Position numbers and translations under genes: made by a program. 64,000 nucleotides of DNA from Adenophora triphylla var. japonica (lineage: Eukaryota; Streptophyta; Magnoliopsida; Asterales; Campanulaceae): assembly GCA_022495995.1 (NCBI GenBank), contig JAFEMH010007491.1:1-64000 (forward strand). The letters run 5' to 3'. Positions within the stretch are counted from its first letter, which is position 1; each line of letters begins with the position of its first letter. Below, in pieces: positions 55,373-64,000 of the stretch. The notes beneath the pieces were generated by a model. That model was not told the DNA's origin, made no database searches, and saw nothing but the letters and a program-made list of their open reading frames with translations.

Positions 55373-56041
55373 GAAGCCCCTCGGCAACGTCACTTGCAAG
55401 GCGAGTGGGGTTGTCGATAGAAAAGGATCCGATCTGGCGAATGCCGAGACGGATTGGGTGACCAAGGTGGTCGAGTGGCTGAACCTCTGGAAGGCTACCT
55501 ACGTATCCCGGAGGAATCAATCCAGACCGTAGTTCGGAATTAGGATCCGCTGGGGGAGGAAGAAGAGAAACTGGTCTCTTGCTGGGAAAATAGAAGAGAA
55601 AATGACCTAGGAGGCCAAGCAATTGATCCTACTGGGGATATGCTAGGAGTGACCAAGGTGGTCGGATATCTGAACCTCTATGAGGGGCTGCTTTATCACT
55701 GAGGAGTGACAAAGAAACGGGGTGACCAAAGTGGTCGAATGGCTGGACCTTTTATAAAAGGCTACCTACGTATCCCGGAGGAATCAAGCCTTGATCGTAG
55801 TTCAAGCATCACTAGATAGTTAGGAACGATGTCTAGGATTCTTGAGATTTTGACAATTAATGGAGGCTGTCACCTGACGTTATCCCGTTATAACGGAGGC
55901 GACTGGGAATAGAGCTTGATTGCTAAAGAGATAAGGGATATTTTCTGAAAAAGATGTTATCTTGGTTAAAAGATAACGGAAATTGTATGCCCAAGTGGAA
56001 GGTCCAGGGGCAGGATTGTAATTTCTGCTCAGAGCGAATGA
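55373..56041. other. Tat-2 polypurine tract and 3' untranslated region
   Basis: GAGGGGCTTC (minus strand) at 55373-55384 adjoins the LTR. Two copies of a CCTACGTATCCCGGAGGAAT ... CGTAGTTC hairpin-like unit follow (55496-55536 and 55764-55803), with repeated GTGACCAAGGTGGTCGA phrases. Long tandem arrays like those of Tat-1 are absent. No gene. Confidence 0.55.
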
Positions 56042-56112
56042 AGCCGCCCGGCATGAGATGGAGAAAAAGGAGCCGTACGGCTAGAGACCTGTTTTTTCCA
56101 GATTATTTAAAA
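56042..56112 (+). promoter_or_regulatory. Paired boxes and TATA-like motif upstream of the antisense PMD gene (Tat-2)
   Basis: AGCCGCCCGGC (56042-56052) and AGCCGTACGGCT (56071-56082) start 29 bp apart. TATTTAAAA follows at 56104-56112 and the ATG at 56227. The first box is preceded by GCGAATGA, close to the LTR flank GGCTAATGA. Confidence 0.55.
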
Positions 56113-56226
56113 CAGGTTTGAACGGGCATTGGGCATTATTGCCGCCCAAGAACTGCCGAGGAAGAGAGAGAGAAAGGAGAGAATTTCTTCAAAATTCTTC
56201 AATTCCCTTTGCTTCTATCGATTGGA

Positions 56227-58848
56227 ATGGATCCGGAGGGCAATCCCATACCGAGGCAAGCAAGAAGGAACATCTCCGCGGCTGCTAGATGGAGGAGGAA
56301 GGAGCTCGTGCGAACGGAAAGAAAGTATGACTTTCTTACGCCTCCGTCGGAGCTTTACCCGGGGAGAAGAGAGCATAAATCAACGAACCCTCGATCGGTT
56401 GGGGTAAGCATTCTCATTTTGCTCAAATCCGTCGATTTTGCTTGATTTTTGAATGATTTAGGGCTTGACCCAAATTCTAGGATTTTTCTAGGATTTTTGA
56501 ATGATTTTTGAATGATTTTGAGATGCATGAACAACCTATGAGGCTAAGAATATGCATGTGCAATCTATTTGATGAGAACTATGAGAATGACTCACTTTTT
56601 TCTCGCAAATGAAGTAAGAATGAGAATTGTCTAAATACGAGACGGAGTTCTTGCCTTGTGCTAGAACTAGGTCAAAATTCTGATTTTCAATGAGAAAACA
56701 TGATTTTGGAAGATGAAAAGGATTCATGCATGCCATTTTATTTGGAAAATAATGCTTATGTGCAAAGAATCGTGAAAATTGTGATTTTGTGCTTTAGGAG
56801 AGTAATGAGACTTGACATGACGCGTTTCAAGTGATGAAAGTCACGTTTTTTGATGCAAATGATGCTAAAAAAAACTTTTGTGAATGCTTTTCTTTTGAAA
56901 ACATGTGCACTTTCTTGAATATATGCATGCTTTTGAAAATGACGAATGATTGACACACTTCTTTTTGATGTGCTTGTCTACAGGAGAACAAGTCTAGAGG
57001 ACCATCTGAGATAGCGGTCAGGCTTTGGCAGAGGATGCCGGATTTTGAGAAGAATGGGGTGAACCCCAAGAATTTGGTGAGGGCTACCGGTCTGGACGCG
57101 TTTGTAGAGGCCATCGGCACGGGGATTCACATCACCTCAAAGAGCAAGGGCACAGTCCGGGCTCTTTCGAGTTTTGGTGGGACTCTACTCATAGTTTCCA
57201 CCGAGTGGGGAGAGCTTATTTGTGACTCCTGCCGATTTCACAGCTATTACGGCTGCGGTTCACCGGGAGGCCCGTGACTTGGAGAGATCACATTACGGTG
57301 AGGAGTTCCGAGCTTTGGTTGGATTTGAGCCGATTCCCAAGGGGGGGATGGAGACGCGGAACGTCGAGGTGGCGATTCGAGACTTGCATGCGAGCTTTGC
57401 TGCTAATGATGTGACTGCCCAGCGGCGTAGAGCATTCATATGGTTGATGCTATCAGTCACTATCTTCGCAAATTCTGGGACGCTGGCCATGACTTGCCTC
57501 CTCGAATCTCTGGAGGATGTGGATGGGATAGGGACGGTCTCTTGGGGCGAGGCCGGATTGGCGGAGCTCTACTTCTCGTTGGACATGTACAGTCGGAACA
57601 AAGCTGCTTCCATGGACTGTTTCTCATTTGCCCTTGAGGTAGCCTCCTTTCTTTTCTCTTTTCTCTTTTCTGTCTTGAGACTTTTATGAGAGAGAGAATG
57701 ACCTTTTGATGCTTTGAATATGCAGGCCTGGTTCTGCGAGGTGATCGGGTTCTTTCCTTGGAACCAGCAGAGTGATATCACCATTTTCCCTGCGATGGTT
57801 ATTTGGAGGAGATGTGAGGGATAGGTTCACGGGGAAGACCCGGATCACTTTCGACTACAAGATGGTGAAGCCAGTGCTCAACAAGGATGGACCGGATGGA
57901 GTGGACTTCTACCCCTGGGGCAGGTATCCGGAGATTTTCTTTGGGAGATGCTGTCGAGGTGACAAGGCAGAGGAGGTGGCTCACTGGGCTGACTTGCGAC
58001 ATCATATATCTGGGGGACCGTTTCTCGAGGCAGTATGGTCATGTCCCTCCATTGGACGCCATTACTCCACACGACCCTCCAGCACGGATGCTGCAGCCCA
58101 GAGACTGGCAGACGGATGAGATTGAGAGGTACCAGGGAGGTATAGCTGCGGAGGAGTATTTTGACATGGGTACCCCCTACGCTGTGTTTGTGGAGCAGCG
58201 CCTGAGGACGCCACGTAAGCGACGAAGGCCGGCGGTCACTCGGGGATATGGGGAGGATGAGCCTCTTGACCCGCCTATCCCTCCTGCACACCTCTCATAC
58301 GTCGTACACGGAGTACCGAGGAGGATGAGGATTCCCGTCTCTCGACACGAGGGAGCCCCCGCATACCCCGCCACCTGATAGCACTGCGAGTATACTCTTA
58401 GGGTCTTATTCCCTTTTAGCTTTCGATTTTCGCTTTTTGCAATTTTCTCGAGATTTTTCCGAGATTTTCTTTTCTTTTCTCAGTTCCAGCTCGCACATAT
58501 GACAGTTGGTCGTGCGTAACAGGGGCCGGAAAGACGTGTGCCGATCCTTGGTCAAGAAGCCGGCTGCGCTACTAAAGCGTCAACAAGCGTGCAGGAGCCT
58601 CGTGCGCAAAAGGAGGCATGTCGGGGCGCAGATCCTCTTCCTCGGCTTCGGAGTACTCATCCAAAGTGCCAGGCCTCGTGGGCGAGGTCCTAATGCCGAT
58701 ATCTTGGAGCAGTGGCGGAGTACGAGCACGACAACATCCCTCTTTCCGATGCGAGCGACTGTGAGGACGTGATGAGAGAGCCTAGCGTCTATGAGCCGAG
58801 CAACACGAGGAGGAAGAAGAATCGGAGGCCTAGGAGGTCTCTAGAGTA
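56227..58848 (+). pseudogene. Tat-2 antisense ORF 1: plant mobile domain (PMD) protein, spliced
   Basis: Exon 1 (56227-56403) starts MDPEGNPIPRQARRNISAAA and is basic. Exon 2 (56984-57638) reads EIAVRLWQRMPDFEKNGVNP and LVRATGLDAFVEAIGTGIHI. A one-base shift near 57180 leads to the frame with TPADFTAITAAVHREARDLE and VSWGEAGLAELYFSLDMYSR. Exon 3 (57726 on) begins AWFCEVIGFFPWNQ and, after shifts, has CDIIYLGDRFSRQYG and ERYQGGIAAEEYFDMG, collinear with Tat-1. The C-terminus, from a broken region to TAG at 58846-58848, is basic (TRRKKNRRPRRSLE). Conservation of exon borders between two diverged elements supports a real gene that was under selection. Host PMD proteins (MAIN, MAIL1) act in transcriptional silencing. 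Confidence 0.75.
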
Positions 58849-59179
58849 GATTTGGAACAAAACAAACAATGAACACTTTTTTATGCACAACTTGTTTATT
58901 TTTTGCTTTATTTTGACGCCGATGGGGCGAAGACATTGTATTTATGCTTTATTTGCTTTTCTAATTCATGCTTTTTCAATTTGCATATTATCTCGAGCCT
59001 TGGGCGATTTTTGCTTGGAATCGGGGAAACCGGGCCAAAAATGATTTATAATGGTGTATAAATGCTTGAATGGCTTCGGATATGTTTTTGTACAGGTTTT
59101 GGTTGAAAAAGTGGGGTGAAAACTCCCTTGGGCAGCAACTTTGGTTGCTGCAGAATTTTTTTCTGGAGAGGGCTAATGT
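58849..59179. other. Spacer between the antisense genes of Tat-2
   Basis: AT-rich 3' flank of the PMD gene. No coding region. Confidence 0.4.
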
Positions 59180-59261
59180 AGCCGTGCGGCATGGCCTTGA
59201 GGGCAAATGAAGCCGTGCGGCTCACGTCTCGTCTCGAACCGGTTATTTTCTCGAATAAAAG
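59180..59261 (+). promoter_or_regulatory. Paired boxes and TATA-like motif upstream of antisense ORF 2 (Tat-2)
   Basis: AGCCGTGCGGC (59180-59190) and AGCCGTGCGGCT (59211-59222) start 31 bp apart. AATAAAAG follows at 59254-59261 and an ATG at 59361. The first box is preceded by GGCTAATGT and the second by GGCAAATGA, both close to the LTR flank. Confidence 0.55.
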
Positions 59262-59360
59262 CAAGGCTTGGCCATTTCATTTCATTTTCACTCTAAACTT
59301 GTCCCAATTGTTCCCGTGAGCATATTTTGGACCTAAAAGCACCATCTTTGATCACTTTGC

Positions 59361-60860
59361 GATGGAGAAGCCCGTCGATTGCAAAGGGGGAAGCGAGACC
59401 ATTTTCTATCCGGTCTTCAATCTTGGGCGAGACATAACTTCCAAAATCACAAGGGGCCGCTTGATTCTTCCTTCAAGATCAAGTCTTTATGGCATTTGAG
59501 GGATCTCCCGCCCGATTGGGACTCGTTGAGAGCCGCAAAGCAAAGTTCGGGACGTCCGAGACATGTTTATCGCTTTTCTTACAACGAAATCGTCCCAACG
59601 CACGAAGACTTCAGAGCCTTGATTGGGGGTCCCGAGACCGAGGCTATTTCTATTCCGCTGATCGGAGACGTGCCGGGGCGGTAAAGCTTGCATCTTTTCT
59701 CGCAGATTCCTCCGGGAGAGGCCGAGAGGATGATGGTAGCCCGGATAGGATTGACCTTTCGATATCCCGTGCAAGTTTGGATCTCCGCCTATGGCTTCTA
59801 CCGCGGTGGCTATGGATGCTTTCATTCTCTCGCGTATTCTCTCGTTCTGTTCACCGCCGAATCCGTGGGGATTTGTCACGGTGGTCTCTCGGACATGGTC
59901 GAGACTGCGCAGGCCGGGAAGGATATCGTCCCACCGGTTTTGGGGGAGACTTTGCATGGGATCGAAAGGATGGCTCGGGGAGACCATTTCATGAGGTCCG
60001 GGAGTCCGGCTATGTTGACTTTATGGGTGCAGAGAGGCTCGGGGCTTTGCACAGGGCTTTGCCGACTCGGTGCCCTTGGGTGATTTCTCGGAGAGGTGCA
60101 CCTAGGCGGCGAACAGGGTAGCCGGGAGGGCGATGATGGCTAGGCTATCCACTTCGGACATTCGTTGGTGGATACCACACCGGAGGTTGCGCACTCAGGA
60201 GGATATTTCAGGAGTCTTATGTTGTGAGGGTTCCGTGATTCTCGCCGGTCATCCTTCTACATACCCCGCTTGGTATCCGGGCAGTTTGGGGCTTTACAGA
60301 GCCATTGAGTGATCGGGAGGACATCCTGGACCATGGAGGTGGTGTCATTGGACATGAGGGATCCAACCAGGCTTCTCTTTCTTCTCGAGGGCTTGGACAC
60401 ATACCGCTTTCCCACCTGTGGCTATCTTCAGGAGCAGGAAGAGCACGATCTTGACCACCGTCTACTCGACCGGTACGAGAGGGAGATGGGAGCGACTCAG
60501 GTCATCTTGGAGGAGAGACGTCGAGCTTTATTGGGAGCTGACCACGACTCGAGTAGGACTCTGAGGGAGACTGAGGCTAAGGCGAGTCGCCATAACCAGG
60601 TGACTCCGATCGTAGATATGGAGGCTCGATACAAGAGGTTGTCCGAGGTCGCTCCTTTGACTGAGGCTCAGAGGGAGGAGGTGCGGACTCGTGCTCGGAT
60701 AGAGAGAGCACTTATTGACACGGGTTTGGTGGAGGCTCCAGTGAGGATACCAGAGGTCGGGATGAGGGATACCGACATCATAGACAAAAAGAGGAAGAAG
60801 ACTCGACGGGGCCGAGGAAAAGGGAAGAAGACCAAAGAAGACTCAGCGAATGACGAATGA
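59361..60860 (+). pseudogene. Tat-2 antisense ORF 2: DUF7745-like protein with coiled coil and basic C-terminus
   Basis: The start at 59361 gives MEKPVDCKGGSETIFYP. After a frame change the frame reads LWHLRDLPPDWDSLRAAKQS and HVYRFSYNEIVPTHEDFRAL, then EAISIPLIG. This resembles the DUF7745 core (fall in a WDP..., VFRF, LTPTLEE pattern). A second frame holds VGICHGGLSDMVETAQAGKD and GETLHGIERMARGDHFMRSG. The C-terminal frame (60309-60860) is charged and helical (EREMGATQVILEERRRALL), probably a coiled coil. It ends with KKRKKTRRGRGKGKK, a likely nuclear signal or nucleic-acid-binding tail, before TGA. The family match is from memory. Breaks near 59480, 59690 and 60120 prevent a single product. 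Confidence 0.55.
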
Positions 60861-60968
60861 CAAGTCTTTTCTCAAGATTCCCTTATTGCCATTTTGCAAA
60901 CACATTAGTTTATTTAGGCATTTTATTGTATTTTAGATCTTTGTAGCAGGTTTAGCAGAGTCAAGAGG

Positions 60969-60994
60969 TAGACCGTGCTTGAACTCATCAAGAA
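60969..60994 (+). other. 26-bp block identical to Tat-1 9685-9710
   Basis: It begins TAGACCGTGCTTGAACTCAT and lies about 110 bp past the stop of antisense ORF 2. See the Tat-1 entry. Confidence 0.6.
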
Positions 60995-61139
60995 GTTTTT
61001 AACTTGTAATGAACAAGAAATATTATTTTAGAAATTAGTCAAGACACATTTCATGGAAATTCAGATGTCTTTTTTTTATTGATCAGGACACACTTCATTG
61101 GAAACTTAATCGTCCTTTTTATTGTTTAGACCGAACCAT

Positions 61140-61440
61140 ATATGGCTGCCTACGTTCCCCTTTTACAAGAAAGGCTAAGGGGCTCAGGTCTACGTAGTTC
61201 ATTCTGGTGAACTAATTTTTTTTTTATGTGCAACCCTGTTTTTTGCCTAGACCGCCCCTTTTTGGGGTTTTCAGCCTAGCTGGGCATTACTCTTTTTGCA
61301 CTAAGATTTTTTTCTTTTTTTTTATGTGCAACCCCGTCTTTTGCCTAGACCGCCCTTTTTGGGGTTTTCAAAATTTAGCCGGGTATTACTCTTTTGCACT
61401 TTTTTTTTATTATTTTTTTCTTTTTTTTTTTTTTTTAGAT
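61140..61440. repeat. Spacer with hairpin motif, two-copy repeat and T tracts
   Basis: TGCCTACGTTCCCC ... ACGTAGTTC (61146-61201) matches 10319-10368 of Tat-1. Two copies of a roughly 95-bp unit (TATGTGCAACCCTGTTTTTT, TAGCTGGGCATTACTC) start near 61224 and 61322. Long T tracts follow to 61438. Confidence 0.65.
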
Positions 61441-62620
61441 ATAGTATCTTTTGAGCTTATCACCGCTGACCGGGTGGACAAAGGGATTGCCATCCAAGTC
61501 CGCAAGCTTCATGGCTCCTCCCGATAGTATCTTCGCACCACATAAGGGCCGATCCAAACGGGTTCCCATTTTCCTGTGGGGTTGTCTCGGTAGGGGGCTT
61601 TACCTTCAAGACTAAGTCACCCTCTTTGATGTCTCCGGCCTTGACCTTTATCAAATGCTCCGCCATTCGCCTCGATAGGCTCGGGTGTGTTCCATGGATT
61701 TTAGCCTTCTCTCGTCAAGGTGGCTAACTCATCATGCCGGCCGCGCAACCATTCCACTTCGTTGACGCCGTTTTCGAGAGGACCCTTAATGACGGGATTT
61801 CCAACTCCACCGGTAACACGGCTTCCATCCCGTAAGTTAGGGCAAAAGGAGTTTCTCCCGCGGCCGTTCCGACAGACGTTCTGTAGCCCCAGAGTGCTAG
61901 GTGCAGCTTTTCGGCCAATCACGACCACGGCCGCCATCTTCCGGATGATCCGCTCGAGTGTCTTATTAGCAGCCTTTCCACAGCTCCATTGGTCTCGAGG
62001 TCTCAGACGGGGACGACTTGTGGCGAGTAACTCAATTCTCGACAAATAGCCTATCGCAGCCTTCCTTCGAAGTGTGTCCCATTATCGTAAATGATCTCGT
62101 TGGGCACCCCATATCTCGCACATTATGTTTTCTTTGATGAACTGGGCCACTTTTCTCGGAAGTGAGGACTTTGTAGGACTTGGCCTCTACCCACTGGGTG
62201 AAGTAGTCGATGGCTACCAACACGAACTCGTGCCCATTGCTTCCCGTCGGGGCTATTTTCCCTATCACGTCAATGCCCCAAGTTGCAAACGGCCAAGGAG
62301 TCGTCATGCAAGATGTGTCATGAGGTGGGAGATGGTTGAGGTTGGCAAACCGCCGGCACTTGTCGCAGTTCGGACGTGCTGACGCAATTGCCTCCATGGA
62401 GATCCAAGAGTAACCCATTCTCGAGGATCACTTGCATCGTGGCTCGGCATTCATGTGAGGACCGCAAGGACCATTGTGGACTTCGGTCATCAACTCTCTC
62501 GGCTCTTTCTTGAGTGACACATAAGAGGAGTGGTCCTTGATAGCGTTTCTTGTACAGGTTGCCTCCTAGGATGACATAATGGGAGGCCAACCTTTTCGTG
62601 GCTCGCAAGCTTTTGGCTCG
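61441..62620 (-). pseudogene. Tat-2 integrase, frameshifted
   Basis: On the minus strand, zinc-domain remnants (CDKCRRFANLNHLPPHD, about 62370-62320) precede WGIDVIGKIAPTGSNGHEFV and AIDYFTQWVEAKSYKVLTSE, the start of the catalytic core. Other frames hold ALWGYRTSVGTAAGETPFAL and TYGMEAVLPVELEIPSLRVL (61918-61724) and the C-terminal GDIKEGDLVLKVKPP (61640-61590). The second Asp region near 62060 is broken. It is clearly homologous to the Tat-1 integrase at 10404-11695. Confidence 0.82.
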
Positions 62621-63379
62621 ACACCTTCTTTTGGTCTACCTTCTTCGTCTCCGAAAGCCGACTCTCCGTCTTTGAGGAATTGGTAACTGATTGTACCAAG
62701 GTTCCTTTATAGGCTCGGGTCCTGTGTCCACTTCACAACGTAAGACCGGGGCTTCTCTTCTACCCACTCAAGGGCTTTATGGCTTTTCCCTGGGATCTCT
62801 ACCAATGAGGCTAGAGTAGCTAGGGCATCTACGAATCTGTTCTTTTCCTCGGCAAGTAGTGGAAAGTCACTTCTCCGAACCGTCTACCAACTCCTCCATA
62901 CGGGCATGATACCATTGTAGATTAGGGTCCACAGTCTTCCACTTTTTGGAGACTTGGTTGATGATCGTGGCCGAGTCTCCGTAAACTTCGAGCTCCTTGA
63001 CATTTCTTTTCTAAGGCAGCCTCCAAACCAAAGAATGCAAAGCTTCATACTCGGCGACATTGTTCGTGGCAGAAAGTTCAACTTGAGGGCTATGGGGGTA
63101 TGCTCATCTTTCGGATCGACCAATAGCATTCCTACACCATTTCCTCTTTTGTTAGCGGCTCTGGTCAAAGAACAATTGCCATCTATTCTCGTGCTCAACT
63201 GCAAAGATCCCTTCATCTCGGGAATTGGGGTTCGTGCCCTCTCGTCTTCATTACCGGGGAAGTTCGCCAGTGATCTCGACAATGCTTGACCCTTGATGGC
63301 CTTTCTCGGTCACATAGTTGATGTCGTATTCGCCAAGAAGAAGGACCACTTCGCTAAACGCATCGAGAGGGAAGGCTTG
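62621..63379 (-). pseudogene. Tat-2 second (archaeal-type) RNase H and tether
   Basis: The frame 63282-62884 includes RAANKRGNGVGMLLVDPKDE and HTPIALKLNF, matching the second RNase H of Tat-1. The leading Phe-Asp-Gly and the following Glu region are in other frames. The region between 62884 and 62621 holds fragments similar to the RNase H end and integrase lead-in. Confidence 0.75.
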
Positions 63380-64000
63380 TCAAAGATGTACTTGATGGGG
63401 TCCATTTTTGAGACCAAATTCACAGGCGGGCTTCGCATATAATGCTTCAATTTGCCGACTACCTGCACTCGCCTCCCGCATGTGTCTTTTCACATGCCGA
63501 ATAATTGAGCTCACTCCCCGTAGCTTCCTACGACAAAGTAAATGGCATTTTCTACCCGAGAGTCTTTCTTTTCCCGAGCAAGCATAGCCCCAACCGCCGT
63601 GTTCATGACAAAGTGAGATAGAGCGTAAGAGGCTTCCGTCTATGTGGGGGCATAGTACCGGGGATGTACTAAGTATGCCTTGATCTCGGTCAAAGGCATC
63701 TTGGCATTCTTCGGTCCATTCTGTGTCCACATTCTTCTTCATGAGCTTGAAGATGGGCTCGCACATAGTGGTCAACTGATTGACGAAACGGCTGATGTAC
63801 TGCAATTTACCCATGAAGCTCTTGACTTCGGTCTGGGTTTGAGGTGGCCTCATATCCATGATGGCTTTGATCTTTCGGGGGTCAACTTCTATACCTCGCT
63901 CCGTGACCATATACCCAAGCACTTTTCCCCTTGTCACTCCGAAGGTGCATTTGGCAGGGTTTAGTCTCATGGAATGCTGTCTCAACCTCTCAAAGAATTT
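63380..64000 (-). pseudogene. Tat-2 RT thumb and first RNase H, cut by the window
   Basis: The frame 63985-63380 reads MRLNPAKCTFGVTRGKVLGY and MVTERGIEVDPRKIKAIMDM, then EVKSFMGKLQYISRFVNQLT and MCEPIFKLMKKNVDTEW. A degraded RNase H follows. The RT palm with YVDD lies beyond 64000. It is closely similar to Tat-1 12953-12400. Confidence 0.88.

Larger units (their letters stand above)
53366..64000 (-). mobile_element. Tat-2: second Tat/Ogre-like element, truncated by the window end
   Basis: One LTR (53366-55372), then polypurine tract, two antisense genes on the plus strand and pol on the minus strand, the same order as Tat-1. Protease, gag and the 5' LTR lie beyond 64000, so the target duplication cannot be checked. 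The LTR is clearly different from that of Tat-1 but shares stretches such as GGAGTCGCCACGCC and GGGTACTTACAGAAGCCCCT. It is inserted in the copia protease. Confidence 0.87.

Overview
This is a stretch of plant nuclear DNA, almost certainly from a eudicot, made largely of transposable elements nested in one another. Evidence for a plant: Ty3/gypsy elements of the Tat/Ogre and Tekay (chromovirus) lineages, a Ty1/copia element with a tRNA-Met primer site, a CACTA transposon carrying spliced fragments of two plant genes (RNase J and Sm D3), Stowaway and hAT-type MITEs, and Helitron-like ends. The species cannot be named from the sequence. I see no intact host gene and no rRNA, tRNA or CRISPR locus.

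Layout. 1-436: remnant host sequence with the possible end of a coding region. 437-28253: a Tat/Ogre-like LTR retrotransposon on the minus strand (here Tat-1), flanked by the 5-bp duplication CATGG. Its RT is split by a Tekay-like chromovirus (13551-22443, duplication GTTAG). 28259-31133: AT-rich DNA with Helitron-like ends. 31134-39553: a non-autonomous, Tekay-related LTR element (duplication CTATA) whose interior is a decayed pol. 40072-45241: a non-autonomous CACTA element with captured RNase J and Sm D3 exons. 45242-50442: AT-rich repeats, two Stowaway MITEs and a hAT MITE. 50443-50806: exon-like remnants of an unknown gene. 50807-53365: rearranged Ty1/copia sequence. 53366 to the window end: a second Tat element (Tat-2), inserted into the copia protease region and cut off by the window.

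How the parts work together. Both Tat elements have gag-pol on the minus strand and, between pol and the 3' LTR, two spliced genes on the opposite strand. The first encodes a plant mobile domain (PMD) protein. The second encodes a protein resembling the plant DUF7745 family, with a very basic C-terminus. The most striking signal is regulatory. The U3 region of each LTR has GC-rich inverted repeats just upstream of the TATA box. In each Tat element a pair of boxes about 31 bp apart recurs upstream of both antisense genes. All Tat-1 copies are variants of GTCCGTACGGAC and all Tat-2 copies are variants of AGCCGTGCGGCT. The Tekay-like and copia LTRs, from different superfamilies, share another design: three pairs of GCGRCCGC boxes, 21-22 bp apart within a pair, repeating every 71-72 bp and ending about 63-65 bp from TATA. 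This looks like helically phased promoter architecture shared by unrelated retrotransposons.

Caution. LTR pairs differ often at CAG/CTG-type positions where one copy reads CG. Some frameshifts in the element genes may therefore be sequencing or assembly errors and not real decay.
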